Positions 55,200 to 63,949 are shown, numbered from the stretch's first letter. The stretch: DNA of 64,000 nt from Mycolicibacterium nivoides (GCF_003855255.1 NZ_CP034072.1:2719906-2783905), one strand, 5' to 3'. Translations and numbers: made by a program. The notes: generated from the letters alone by a model not told the origin.

Positions 55200-55209
55200 G
55201 ATTCGGTGG

Positions 55210-57285
55210 ATGGCTGTCGACTGGGTGATCGCACCGCGTGACCGCGTACTCGACGGACTGGAGGCCGGCCTGCACGAACGCTGCGGCGCAGCGTTACTCG
55301 GCCCAGCGGGTGTCGGGAAGACGTCTGTGGCCCGCACCGCGGCCGAACATCTCGCGAGCGATTTCCGGCGGGTCGTACGGATCACCGGCACCGAATCGGC
55401 CGCCGCGATTCCGTTCGCAGCGGTGGCGCACCTGATCGACATCCCCTCGGCGGGCAGAACCGCCGACGTACTACGGGCCGCACGTGAGGCGCTCGGGTCC
55501 GAGCTGTTGCTGGTCGTCGACGACGCACATCTGCTGGACCGGTTGTCGGCCGCCCTGGTGTACCAACTCGCGGTGAGCGGCGCGGCCAAACTCATCGTCA
55601 CCGCCGCCGCGGCACAGGCACCCGATGACGTCGCGGCGTTGTGGGGCGACGGCCTGGTGAGTCGCGTCGAGATGTCACCGCCGGGCCACGATGACGCCCG
55701 ACTGGCCGATCAGGTGGCCACTTTCCTCGCCGACCTGCCCGACGGTGCCGTCGCCGTCCTGCGGCAACTCGCGGTCCACGACCCGCTGTCACTCGCCGAT
55801 CTGACGGCATTGACCAGCAACGAGGCCGTGCAGGAGGCGCAACGCTCCGGCGTCGTGCGCGTCGAGGAACCAGTCGCGCGGTGTGTGCATCCGCTGTTTC
55901 TCACCGCGATGCGAGCCACGATCGGCGGGCCCGGCATGCGCCGGCTGCGCAGCACTCTGGTCGAACGGTTGTCCGCGGCGCCCCGCCCCAGCGTGGTGGA
56001 CCGGCTGCGGGTGGCGGTGCTGGCACTCGACAGCGATGCCCCCCTGCCCGCGGACGAGCTTGTCGACGCGGCCGGCGAGGCGCTTCGCCTGGGTGACCTG
56101 GAATTGAGTGAGCGACTGGCCCGGGCCGCGACGGCGTCGGGTGGCGAATTCCAGGGGCTGCTCACCCTGGCGTATGCGCTGGCCTGGCAGGGTCGCGGCC
56201 GTGAGGCTGATGCCGTCCTCGCGCAGATCGACCCGGCCGGCCTGCCCGAGGACCAGTTGATGGCGTGGGCACTGCCTCAGGCGGCCAACCAGTTCTGGAT
56301 GCTGTCCGAACCCGAGCGCGCCACCGCCTTCCTGCGCGCCACCCGCCGCCGGGTGTCGACGCCGGCGGCGCAGACCACGCTCGACGCGCTGGCGGCGACC
56401 TTCGCAATGAATGCCGGTGCGCCACAACGGGCGCTGAGCCTCGCGCAGGAGGTGCTGGCCTCCCCCGCCGCCGATGACACGGCGCTCGGCTGGGCCGGGT
56501 CGACGGCGGCGCTGAGTTGTGCGCGGACCGGGCTTTTCGATCAGGTCGACGCGATGGCACGGCGCGCGCTGGCGGCGGGGCATCCCGGCCTGCTGCGGTT
56601 CACCAGCGGATTCGGCCAGACCACTGCGTTGTTGATGACCGGCCGGCTCGACCAGGCCCAGGACATGGCCCGGAGCATCACCGATTTCACCCAAATGCTG
56701 CAGCCCGGTCGTGCCATCGGCGAGGTGTTGATGGCCGACGTGCTATTGGTCCGCGGGCAACACGATGAGGCGATTGCGTTGTTGCGCAAGGCAACCGCCG
56801 CACTGGCGCCGACCGGATACTCCTGGGGACCACTGGGCTGGATGTTGTTGGCGCAGGCCCTCGGTCAACGCGGAATGCCGGTCGAGGCCGGAAAGGCACT
56901 GTCCCGTGCGGAATCCCGGCACGGGCTCAAGTCGATGCTGTTCGCGCCGGAATTGGCGCTGGCGCGAGCCTGGACCTGCCATGCCCGGAAGGATTCGGTG
57001 GGTGCGGTGACGGCGGCCCGCGAGGCCGCAAAGGCCGCTGAGCGCGGTTACCAATACGCGGTGATGCTGCGGGCACTGCACGATTGCGTGCGGCTGGGCG
57101 ACACCCGCGCCGTCGATGCGCTGGTGAGGGTGGATCTGGATTGCGTGTTCGGTCAGCTGACGTTGGACCACGCCCGCGCGCTGACGGCCGGGGATGGCGC
57201 GGCGTTGCGGGACGTGTCGGCCCGGTACGAAGCCGTCGGGATGTCGGCCGCTGCCCACGACGCCGCCCGTCAGGCCGCTGGATAA
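55210..57285 (+). CDS. Large P-loop ATPase with TPR-like repeats, LuxR/MalT-type core without HTH
   Basis: 691 aa. Walker A LLGPAGVGKTS at 29-39, Walker B LLLVVDDAHLL near 100, then winged-helix-like and tetratricopeptide-like helices (for example GRGREADAVLAQIDPAGL, HDEAIALLRKATAAL, EAAKAAERGYQYAVMLRALHDC). This is the body of mycobacterial LuxR-family regulators (STAND ATPases), but it ends AAHDAARQAAG where others continue into the LuxR helix-turn-helix. Sequence after the stop contains no HTH in any frame, so the domain is absent rather than frameshifted. It probably acts on a partner, perhaps the STAS protein. By position it matches Rv1204c, uncharacterised. Confidence 0.8.
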   Translation: MAVDWVIAPRDRVLDGLEAGLHERCGAALLGPAGVGKTSVARTAAEHLASDFRRVVRITGTESAAAIPFAAVAHLIDIPSAGRTADVLRAAREALGSELLLVVDDAHLLDRLSAALVYQLAVSGAAKLIVTAAAAQAPDDVAALWGDGLVSRVEMSPPGHDDARLADQVATFLADLPDGAVAVLRQLAVHDPLSLADLTALTSNEAVQEAQRSGVVRVEEPVARCVHPLFLTAMRATIGGPGMRRLRSTLVERLSAAPRPSVVDRLRVAVLALDSDAPLPADELVDAAGEALRLGDLELSERLARAATASGGEFQGLLTLAYALAWQGRGREADAVLAQIDPAGLPEDQLMAWALPQAANQFWMLSEPERATAFLRATRRRVSTPAAQTTLDALAATFAMNAGAPQRALSLAQEVLASPAADDTALGWAGSTAALSCARTGLFDQVDAMARRALAAGHPGLLRFTSGFGQTTALLMTGRLDQAQDMARSITDFTQMLQPGRAIGEVLMADVLLVRGQHDEAIALLRKATAALAPTGYSWGPLGWMLLAQALGQRGMPVEAGKALSRAESRHGLKSMLFAPELALARAWTCHARKDSVGAVTAAREAAKAAERGYQYAVMLRALHDCVRLGDTRAVDALVRVDLDCVFGQLTLDHARALTAGDGAALRDVSARYEAVGMSAAAHDAARQAAG

Positions 57286-57360
57286 CCAACTTGGCGCTCA
57301 GCACGCACCCGCGCCGACAGTAGAATGCGCAGTTGGACCGCACGATCTCCAGGGGGCTCG

Positions 57361-58188
57361 ATGAACCAGCTCGTCGCCAACACAGGTGCCATCACCGGCC
57401 TGCAGGGCATCGTCGACGGAGTCAGTGGTGACATCGGCAGCTTCAAGAATTCGTTCGCCGGCCCGTCTGATCTCGCGTCCAGCCACGGCGCCATCGGCTT
57501 TCCGATGCAGAACGCGTTCGACGGTGCCTCGTCCGCCCGTGAAGGCGCACTGGGCGCGACCCAGGTCGCCGCGGGCAAGATGGCCGAATTGCTCGGCAAG
57601 GCCTCGCAGGCATACGCACGCGGTGATACGGAAGCCGCCGAGCGGCTCAAGGCCCAGGCCGATGCGCTCGGTGGAGGAAGCTCCCCGGCGTCCGCGGGCG
57701 GCGGTGCCGAAGCCGCGAGCTCGGGAGCCGGCGGTGCGGGCCAGATGATGGGCCAATTCAGCCAGATGGCCGGGCAGATGGCGCAATCGATCACCCAGCC
57801 GCTCCAAGGCCTGACCCAGGCCATGACGCAGGTGCCGCAGCAGGTCATGCAGGGCGTGCAGAGCATTGTCGAAGGCGCGACCCAGGCCGCCGGAGGCGGC
57901 GGCGATGCTGCCTCGCTGGCGGCCGACGCCGGTGGCACGGGGGCCGAGGAGGCCGTCAAGGCCGCCGACCACCAGGCCCCCGGCGATGGCGCCGGAGGCG
58001 ACCCGGCCGATCAGCCCGATGGCAAGCACGACGGCAGGGACGACCCGAAGGACGAAGCCGGGGCCGGTGCGGATCGACACACCGAGCAACTCGGCAACCG
58101 CGCGTCAGCCGGTGTGGCATCGGATGACGGCTTCGGCGTCGGCCCGGTGCCGACGCAGGTGCACAACATCAACCCGAGGCGGCAGTAG
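57361..58188 (+). CDS. Probable type VII (ESX) secretion target, EspC-like N-domain
   Basis: 275 aa. The first ~95 residues are helical with the EspC/T7SS-target pattern, ending ASQAYARGDTEAAERLKAQ; Y85-A-R-G-D89 fits the YxxxD export signal. A Gln/Met/Gly/Ala-rich middle follows, then a highly charged Asp/Gly/His tail. No membrane helix is present. It should leave the cell through an ESX system encoded elsewhere. AGGGGG precedes ATG 57361, and TAGAAT (57321-57326) may be its -10. The end overlaps the convergent ABC-F gene by 20 bases. Matches Rv1203c by position (memory). Confidence 0.7.
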   Translation: MNQLVANTGAITGLQGIVDGVSGDIGSFKNSFAGPSDLASSHGAIGFPMQNAFDGASSAREGALGATQVAAGKMAELLGKASQAYARGDTEAAERLKAQADALGGGSSPASAGGGAEAASSGAGGAGQMMGQFSQMAGQMAQSITQPLQGLTQAMTQVPQQVMQGVQSIVEGATQAAGGGGDAASLAADAGGTGAEEAVKAADHQAPGDGAGGDPADQPDGKHDGRDDPKDEAGAGADRHTEQLGNRASAGVASDDGFGVGPVPTQVHNINPRRQ

Positions 58189-59791
58189 CGCTCAGCGCGC
58201 CGCTGTCCAACCGCAGCCACCGGTCGATGCCGATGGCATCCAGGAACCGGTCGTCGTGGCTGACCACAACGAACGCCCCCCGGTAGGCGTTGAGCGCCGA
58301 TTCCAGTTGGCCCACGCTGACAAGATCGAGGTTGTTCGTCGGCTCGTCCAGCAGCAGCAGCTGGGGCGCGGGTTCGGCATAGAGCACGCATGCCAGCGTC
58401 GCCCGGAGCCGCTCCCCGCCCGACAAGGCCGCGACCGGCAGGTGGATCCGGTCGCCGCGAAACAGGAACTGCGCCAACAGATGCATGCGCCGGGTGTGCG
58501 ACAGACTCGGTGCGGCGGCGGCCAGACTCTCAGCCACCGTGCGGTCCTCGGCAAGCAGGTCCAGGCGCTGAGACAACGAGGCGATGCGCCCGTCTACCCG
58601 TTGCACCGCCCCGGAGTCGGGTTCCAGCGAGCCGTCGATGATCCGCAGCAGGGTCGACTTGCCTGCTCCGTTGGGACCGGTCAGGGCAATACGCTCGGGA
58701 CCTCGAATCGAGAAGTCGATCCCGTTGTCGGCGAACAGTTTCCGGCCACCGCGGCTGATCTGAAGGCCTTCCCCGGTGAACACTGTCCGCCCGGCAGGCA
58801 CCACGGTGTCGGGCAGGTCCAACGCAATCACCTTGTCGTCACGCAACGCCCGTTCGGCTTCGTCGAGCCGGGATCTCGCGTCGTCGACCCGCCGGGCGTG
58901 TACGTCGTCGGCACGGGCCGCCGATTCCTGGGCATCGCGTTTCAGCTTGCCCGCCACGATCTTGGGCAGCCCCGCGTCCTTGACGTTGCGCGCGGCGGTC
59001 GACGAGCGTCGGGCGGCCCGCTCACGCGCCTCCTGCATCTGTCGCTTCTCCCGCTTGAGCTGTTGCTCGGCGTTGCGGATGTTGCCCTCGGCCACCACCT
59101 GCGCAGCCTCCACGGTCTCCTGATAGGCAGTGAAATTGCCTCCGTAGAAGATGATTTCGCCCCGGTACAGCTCGGCGATCTGATCCATCCGGTCCAGCAG
59201 TACCCGGTCGTGACTGACCACCAGCAGGCACCCGGTGTAGCTGTCGATCGCGTCGTACAGGCGGTGCCTGGCCCCGCTGTCCAGGTTGTTGGTGGGCTCG
59301 TCGAGCAGGAGCACGCTGGGCCGCTTCAGCAGTTGGGCCGCCAATCCCAGCGACACCACCTCGCCGCCGGACAGCGTTCCCAACCGGCGGTCCAGGGCCA
59401 AGCCGTCGAGCCCGAGCCGGTCCAACTGGGCGCGGGACCGTTCTTCGATGTCCCAGTCATCGCCGATGGTGGCGAACACGTCCTCGCCGGCGTCACCGTC
59501 GGCCAGCGCCGCCAATGCGTCGAGCACCGGGGCCACCCCCAGTACCGCGGCGACGGTGAGATCGGCGGTGAACGGCAGGCTTTGGGGCAGATAGCCGACG
59601 GCGCCGTCGACCGTCACCGAGCCTGCCGAGGGTCGGTACTCCCCGGCAATCAGCTTGAGCAGCGTGCTCTTTCCGGCACCGTTGGGTGCGACGAGGCCGG
59701 TGCGTCCCGGTCCGACGGAAAACGACAGGTCCGAGAACAGCTCGACATCATCGGGCCAGGAGAATGACAAATGGGAACAGACAACAGACAT
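58169..59791 (-). CDS. ABC-F family ATPase (ribosome-protection type)
   Basis: 540 aa with two ABC domains in one chain and no membrane segments. Walker A is APNGAGKST in the first and GPNGAGKST in the second; both have LSGGE signatures and LLLDEPTNNLD. The charged linker (REKRQMQEARERAARRS and following) is the P-site-reaching arm of ABC-F proteins, which free ribosomes from antibiotics or stalled states. Start ATG 59791 is preceded by GGAG (59800-59803) at 8 bases; the longer frame to 59830 is not needed. Upstream is a candidate leader-peptide attenuator. Confidence 0.92.
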   Translation of the reverse strand: MSVVCSHLSFSWPDDVELFSDLSFSVGPGRTGLVAPNGAGKSTLLKLIAGEYRPSAGSVTVDGAVGYLPQSLPFTADLTVAAVLGVAPVLDALAALADGDAGEDVFATIGDDWDIEERSRAQLDRLGLDGLALDRRLGTLSGGEVVSLGLAAQLLKRPSVLLLDEPTNNLDSGARHRLYDAIDSYTGCLLVVSHDRVLLDRMDQIAELYRGEIIFYGGNFTAYQETVEAAQVVAEGNIRNAEQQLKREKRQMQEARERAARRSSTAARNVKDAGLPKIVAGKLKRDAQESAARADDVHARRVDDARSRLDEAERALRDDKVIALDLPDTVVPAGRTVFTGEGLQISRGGRKLFADNGIDFSIRGPERIALTGPNGAGKSTLLRIIDGSLEPDSGAVQRVDGRIASLSQRLDLLAEDRTVAESLAAAAPSLSHTRRMHLLAQFLFRGDRIHLPVAALSGGERLRATLACVLYAEPAPQLLLLDEPTNNLDLVSVGQLESALNAYRGAFVVVSHDDRFLDAIGIDRWLRLDSGALSATAASG

Positions 59792-59863
59792 GCTGGTACT
59801 CCAAGGTGATGCGGGCAGCAGGCACCGCATTGAGGAACAGGAACGCGGATTGAAGAGCCGGGA

Positions 59864-59905
59864 TTACCCGGAGATGACCTCTTCGTTGTCCATGGCTCCC
59901 AGCAT
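59864..59905 (-). CDS. 13-residue leader peptide of the ABC-F gene (candidate)
   Basis: A short ORF MLGAMDNEEVISG starts at 59905 and stops at 59864, 72 bases before the ABC-F start. Its stop codon lies in the loop of a CCGGG-TAAT-CCCGG hairpin (59858-59871). Between it and the ABC-F gene, AATGCGG (59831-59825, minus) can pair either with CCGCGTT (59848-59842) or, through ATGCGG, with CCGCAT (59814-59809) next to the ribosome-binding site. Such choices are how antibiotic-stalled leaders induce ABC-F genes. TACTAT (59950-59945) is the likely -10. Confidence 0.5.
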   Translation of the reverse strand: MLGAMDNEEVISG

Positions 59906-59975
59906 GTTTTCAGCCCACCTCGGTTGACAGCAGATGCGTTACCCATAGTACGCACCCGTGCAACCGATTTTCGGC

Positions 59976-60341
59976 TCAGAACGTTCCGCGAAGCCGATCC
60001 AGTTGTCGCCGTTCACGTTTCGTGGGCCGGCCGGCTCCTCGATCGCGGACCGGAACGGAAGCCACCATCTCCTTGGGCGGCGGTGGCGGACTGCGGTCGA
60101 TCAGGCACTCCGATGCGACGGCGGCACCGACTCTCTTGGCGATGGGCCGGATGACCTCCACGATCCGGTCCCGGCCGTCGAGCCGGATCCGCACCTCGTC
60201 GCCGGGGCTGACGTGCTGCGCCGGTTTGGCGGGCACGTTGTTGACCTGGACGTGTCCGCCCCGGCAGGCGGCCGCCGCCGCGGACCGGGTCTTGGTGATG
60301 CGCACGGCCCAGATCCAGCTGTCGACGCGGACGGTGCTCAT
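59976..60341 (-). CDS. S4-domain RNA-binding protein (Hsp15/RlbA-like)
   Basis: 121 aa. The S4 fold is at the N-terminus: [30 protein letters not shown], then [14 protein letters not shown] basic C-terminal tail ([16 protein letters not shown]) follows. Hsp15 rescues stalled 50S subunits carrying peptidyl-tRNA. ATG 60341 overlaps the dapE stop as ATGA, so it is coupled to dapE. The neighbouring ABC-F gene also concerns stalled ribosomes. Confidence 0.9.
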   Translation of the reverse strand: MSTVRVDSWIWAVRITKTRSAAAAACRGGHVQVNNVPAKPAQHVSPGDEVRIRLDGRDRIVEVIRPIAKRVGAAVASECLIDRSPPPPPKEMVASVPVRDRGAGRPTKRERRQLDRLRGTF

Positions 60342-61402
60342 GTCAGATAGCGCCGCAACATGTCGGTGACCGCGGTGATCTGGGCGACCTCGACCCGCTC
60401 GTCGACCTTGTGGGCGAGGTTGGGATCGCCCGGCCCGTAGTTGACGGCGGGGATCCCCAGCGCGGCGAACCGGGATACATCCGTCCAGCCGTACTTGGCG
60501 CGGACCTGTCCCCCGGCCGCGGCGACCAGGGCGGCGGCCGCGGGTTTGGCCAGCCCCGGCAGTGCGCCGGCGGCGGCATCGGTCAGTTCGATGTCGACGT
60601 CGAGACCGTCGAACACCTCGTGCACGTGGGCGACGGCCGCCTCGACACTGCGGTCGGGAGCGAACCGGAAGTTGACGGTCACCGATGCGGCGTCGGGGAT
60701 GACGTTGCCGGCGATGCCACCGTCGATGCGTACCGCCGAAAGCCCTTCCCGGTACACGCAGCCGTCGATGTCGACGCTGCGGGGCTGATAGGCCGTGAGC
60801 CGGTCGAGCACCGCGCCGAGTTTGTGAATGGCGTTGTCGCCCAGCCAGGAACGCGCGGAATGCGCGCGGGTGCCGGTGGCGGCGACGACGACGCGGATGG
60901 TGCCCTGGCAGCCGGCCTCGATGAATCCGCCGGAGGGTTCGCCGAGGATCGCGACGTCGGCCTTGAGCCAGTCCGGGAGCTCGCGTTCGATGCGGCCCAG
61001 CCCATTGGCGCTGGACTCGATCTCCTCGCAGTCGTACATCACCAGGGTGATGTCGTGGCTCGGCTCGGCAATGGTGGCCGCCAGGTGCAGGAACACCGCG
61101 TCGCCCGACTTCATGTCCGAGGTGCCGCAGCCCCACATCTCGCCGTTCTTGATGTGGCTGGGCAGGTTGTCGGCAGCGGGCACGGTGTCGGTGTGTCCGG
61201 CCAGCAGTACTCGCGACGGGCGGCCCAGATCGGTACGGGCCAGGACTGCGTCGCCGTTGCGGACCACCTCGAACCACGGTGCCTGCGTCCGGAGCGCGGT
61301 CTCGATCTCGTCGGCGATGCGCTGCTCGTGACGCGACTCGCTGGGGATGTCCACCAGCGCGGCGGTCAGGGCGATCGGATCAGCACGCAGGTCTAGCCCC
61401 AT
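60338..61402 (-). CDS. dapE: DapE, succinyl-diaminopimelate desuccinylase
   Basis: 354 aa, same length as Rv1202. M20 metallopeptidase: [10 protein letters not shown] (first His ligand), [14 protein letters not shown] (bridging Asp), YDCEEIES (catalytic and metal Glu), and a dimerisation domain in the middle. It removes succinate to give LL-diaminopimelate for lysine and peptidoglycan. ATG 61402 is 8 bases after TAGCCT (61416-61411, minus strand); a longer frame to 61660 overlaps dapD and is ignored. Confidence 0.96.
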   Translation of the reverse strand: MGLDLRADPIALTAALVDIPSESRHEQRIADEIETALRTQAPWFEVVRNGDAVLARTDLGRPSRVLLAGHTDTVPAADNLPSHIKNGEMWGCGTSDMKSGDAVFLHLAATIAEPSHDITLVMYDCEEIESSANGLGRIERELPDWLKADVAILGEPSGGFIEAGCQGTIRVVVAATGTRAHSARSWLGDNAIHKLGAVLDRLTAYQPRSVDIDGCVYREGLSAVRIDGGIAGNVIPDAASVTVNFRFAPDRSVEAAVAHVHEVFDGLDVDIELTDAAAGALPGLAKPAAAALVAAAGGQVRAKYGWTDVSRFAALGIPAVNYGPGDPNLAHKVDERVEVAQITAVTDMLRRYLT

Positions 61403-61410
61403 GGTCTCCG

Positions 61411-61428
61411 AGGCTAGTCCAGTAACCT
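61411..61428. promoter_or_regulatory. Face-to-face -10 hexamers of dapE and dapD
   Basis: TAGCCT on the minus strand (61416-61411) serves dapE and TAACCT on the plus strand (61423-61428) serves dapD. Only 6 bases lie between them, and the start codons are 34 bases apart, so each promoter's -35 zone falls on or near the other gene's start. RNA polymerase cannot occupy both at once. Confidence 0.6.
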
Positions 61429-61436
61429 TGGCCAAC

Positions 61437-62381
61437 GTGACTGCAGCATCTGGCGTCGGCCTGGCCACCATCACCGCCGACGGGACCGTCCTGGACACCT
61501 GGTTTCCCGCCCCCGAGCTGAGCGCCTCCGGCGAAGCCGGCACGGTGAAGCTCACCGGTGATGACATCCCCGCCGAGTTCGCGGGTCTGACCGGCCCCGA
61601 TGCCGACCGCGGTGTCGAGGTGGTGGCGGTGCGCACCACGATCACCGACCTCGCGGACAAGCCCGCCGACGCGCATGACGCCTACCTGCGGCTGCACCTG
61701 CTCTCGCACCGGCTCGTGGCCCCGCACGGCGCCAACATGGACGGCATCTTCGGAGCGCTGGCCAACGTGGTGTGGACGAACTTCGGGCCGTGCGCGGTCG
61801 AGGGCTTCGAGACGGTGCGCGCCAAGCTGCGTCGCCGTGGGGCCGTTGCGGTCTACGGCGTCGACAAGTTCCCGCGCATGGTCGACTACGTGCTGCCGTC
61901 GGGCGTGCGGATCGCCGACGCCGACCGCGTCCGCCTGGGCGCACACCTGGCCGCCGGTACGACGGTCATGCACGAAGGCTTCGTGAACTTCAATGCCGGC
62001 ACCCTGGGCACCTCGATGGTGGAAGGCCGGATCTCGGCCGGTGTCGTCGTGGACGACGGCTCCGACATCGGTGGCGGTGCGTCGATCATGGGCACGCTGT
62101 CCGGTGGCGGCAAAGAGGTGATCTCGGTGGGCAAGCGCTGCCTGCTGGGCGCCAACGCGGGCCTCGGCATCTCGCTCGGCGACGACTGCGTGATCGAGGC
62201 CGGGCTGTATGTCACCGGCGGCACCAAGGTGACCACCGCCGACGGGCAGACCACCAAGGCCGTCGAGCTGTCCGGGGCCAACAACCTGCTGTTCCGCCGC
62301 AACTCGCTCTCCGGTGCGGTCGAGGTGGTCAAGCGTGACGGCACCGGCATCACGCTCAACGAGGCGCTGCACGCCAACTAG
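61437..62381 (+). CDS. dapD: DapD, tetrahydrodipicolinate N-succinyltransferase
   Basis: 314 aa from GTG 61437, which follows TAACCT by 8 bases. The C-terminal half is a left-handed beta-helix ([43 protein letters not shown]), as in the actinobacterial DapD. It adds succinyl to tetrahydrodipicolinate, two steps before DapE. The in-frame ATG at 61347 overlaps dapE and is unlikely. Its last two codons and stop form one arm of a terminator hairpin shared with the next gene. Confidence 0.95.
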   Translation: MTAASGVGLATITADGTVLDTWFPAPELSASGEAGTVKLTGDDIPAEFAGLTGPDADRGVEVVAVRTTITDLADKPADAHDAYLRLHLLSHRLVAPHGANMDGIFGALANVVWTNFGPCAVEGFETVRAKLRRRGAVAVYGVDKFPRMVDYVLPSGVRIADADRVRLGAHLAAGTTVMHEGFVNFNAGTLGTSMVEGRISAGVVVDDGSDIGGGASIMGTLSGGGKEVISVGKRCLLGANAGLGISLGDDCVIEAGLYVTGGTKVTTADGQTTKAVELSGANNLLFRRNSLSGAVEVVKRDGTGITLNEALHAN

Positions 62382-62400
62382 AACCGATTCCTAGTTGGCG
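62372..62400. terminator. Shared terminator made from the ends of both convergent genes
   Basis: CGCCAACTAG (62372-62381) pairs perfectly with CTAGTTGGCG (62391-62400) around a 9-base loop. On the plus strand the left arm encodes the end of dapD (Ala-Asn-stop); on the minus strand the right arm encodes the end of the galactosidase gene (Ala-Asn-stop). Confidence 0.7.
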
Positions 62401-63647
62401 CCGCAGTCCGGCGTCACCCGCAGCATCACCACGCCGTGACCGGGCACCTGCCGTTCGATGGTTCCGGTCGCGGTGGTTTCAGTGTGCTGCCACAGGTCGC
62501 GCACCGTGGCGCAGCTGTCGTCGGCCACTCCGATCGCGTCCAGGTCGGTGCGGATGGTCTGCGGCCCGTCGGACTGATCGAACAGGGCCAGCGCCACCGC
62601 GCCGTCGGTCAACCGTTTGACCACCACGCGCGGATCACCGCTGAGCGGCTGCCCCTGCACCATCAGCGGATCTTGATCCACGGCGATCACGTCCCGGTTG
62701 GTCAAGATGTCCCTCGTCCCGTCCGTCATGTCGCGAATATCGTTGCCCGCCAACAGAGGTGCGGCCAGCATCGCCCACAGTGAGAAGTGGGCGCGCTGCT
62801 CCGTGTCGGTCAGATCAGGCCGCGGCGCACCCAACGCCATGGTCGGATGCCCGACGACGAACTGATACCAGCCGACCCCGACCACCAGCATGTCGGGGTC
62901 ATTGACGTGACTCGGTTTGCTCTGCGGCGCAAGCGGACCCGATTGACCGAACGCCTGACTCACCCCGGCCAGACCCTCCCGCCACAACGCGGCATCGCCC
63001 CACGCGGGAACCAGGTCGACGGCGTCGCGGGTGATGTCGGCGATATGCGACCAGTCGTAGGCCAGGCCGGCTCCCGGGTCGCCGGAGCTGTTCGGGTTGA
63101 TGCTGTAGACGATGTGACGACCACTGGCACGCAAGGCATCCCGCATCGCGGTGAAGTACTGCACCTGATCGTCGTGGCCGGCCTCCATCCGGCACCAGTC
63201 GTACTTGAGGTAGTCGACGCCCCACCCGGCGAACGTCTTGGCGTCGGCTTGCTCGTGCCCCGCAGCACCGATCCGGGGATCCTGCCCGCAGCCCTGGTTG
63301 AACGGGCTGTGGTAGATCCCCAGCAGCAAGCCGCGGTCGTGCGCGTACCGGGCCAACGCGGCGATGCCGTGCGGGAAGCGGTCCGGGTCGGCCCGCAGCG
63401 AGCCGTCAGCGCCGCGGATCGGCGCCGCCCAACCGGCGTCCAGGTTGACGTAGCGGTATCCGGCATCGCGCATGCCCGACGAGACCATCGCGTCGATGGT
63501 CTCGCGCACGCTCTGCTCGGTCAGCGTGATGCCGGAGTTCCAGGAGTTCCAGCCCAGCGGCGGCAGCTGCGGCTGCGACGGCGGGGCCGGTGCACTGCAC
63601 GCGGCCAGCACACCGACGCAAGCCACCAGCCGACCGAGTCCGCGCAT
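62391..63647 (-). CDS. GH27 alpha-galactosidase-like lipoprotein
   Basis: 418 aa. Signal peptide with lipobox LAAC (Cys17), so lipid-anchored outside the membrane. GH27 signature LGWNSWN near 31-37, nucleophile Asp150 in YLKYDWC, and acid/base Asp252 in NDPDML. It should cleave alpha-linked galactose (or N-acetylgalactosamine) from an extracellular glycan; the target is unknown. Not part of the M. tuberculosis lysine locus as I remember it. Shares its terminator with dapD. Confidence 0.9.
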   Translation of the reverse strand: MRGLGRLVACVGVLAACSAPAPPSQPQLPPLGWNSWNSGITLTEQSVRETIDAMVSSGMRDAGYRYVNLDAGWAAPIRGADGSLRADPDRFPHGIAALARYAHDRGLLLGIYHSPFNQGCGQDPRIGAAGHEQADAKTFAGWGVDYLKYDWCRMEAGHDDQVQYFTAMRDALRASGRHIVYSINPNSSGDPGAGLAYDWSHIADITRDAVDLVPAWGDAALWREGLAGVSQAFGQSGPLAPQSKPSHVNDPDMLVVGVGWYQFVVGHPTMALGAPRPDLTDTEQRAHFSLWAMLAAPLLAGNDIRDMTDGTRDILTNRDVIAVDQDPLMVQGQPLSGDPRVVVKRLTDGAVALALFDQSDGPQTIRTDLDAIGVADDSCATVRDLWQHTETTATGTIERQVPGHGVVMLRVTPDCGAN

Positions 63648-63694
63648 GCGGTCATGGTGACATCGTTGCCTGGCAACTCACCTTGACGCTCAAC

Positions 63695-63949
63695 CTAGGT
63701 GCAAGGAATCCCGTGCGGGCCACCCACCCAGTGACCTGGTGGAGATTGCCACGGGCACCATTTCTTGATCTGTCCGGGCGGGCCCATGTTGACCCCCGGA
63801 TTCCAGTCAACCCACCCGGGCCCGGGAATCCACGGGATGTTGGGACCCCATCCGGGGTCAGCCTGTGCCGCCCCCGCACCCAATCCGAGGGAGCCAAGGC
63901 CAAGCGCACCGGCGATCATCGCCGTTCCAGCGGCTTTCTTGAAATTCAT
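63695..63949 (-). CDS. Small secreted Pro/Gly/Trp-rich protein
   Basis: 84 aa. A clean signal peptide (KKAAGTAMIAGALGLGSLGL, cleavage likely after AQA) leads to a mature ~50-residue protein DPGWGPNIPWIPGPGWVDWN rich in Pro, Gly and Trp, with two Cys (KKWCPW and IPCT). Similar small proteins are common in mycobacteria and uncharacterised. GGAGG lies 5 bases before ATG 63949. The extra in-frame Met at 63961 is an alternative start. Confidence 0.75.
   Translation of the reverse strand: MNFKKAAGTAMIAGALGLGSLGLGAGAAQADPGWGPNIPWIPGPGWVDWNPGVNMGPPGQIKKWCPWQSPPGHWVGGPHGIPCT

Noticed and set aside
57286..57360. A frameshifted LuxR HTH after the 691-aa ATPase
   Set aside because: The 75 bases between the ATPase stop and the next start hold no HTH pattern in any frame.
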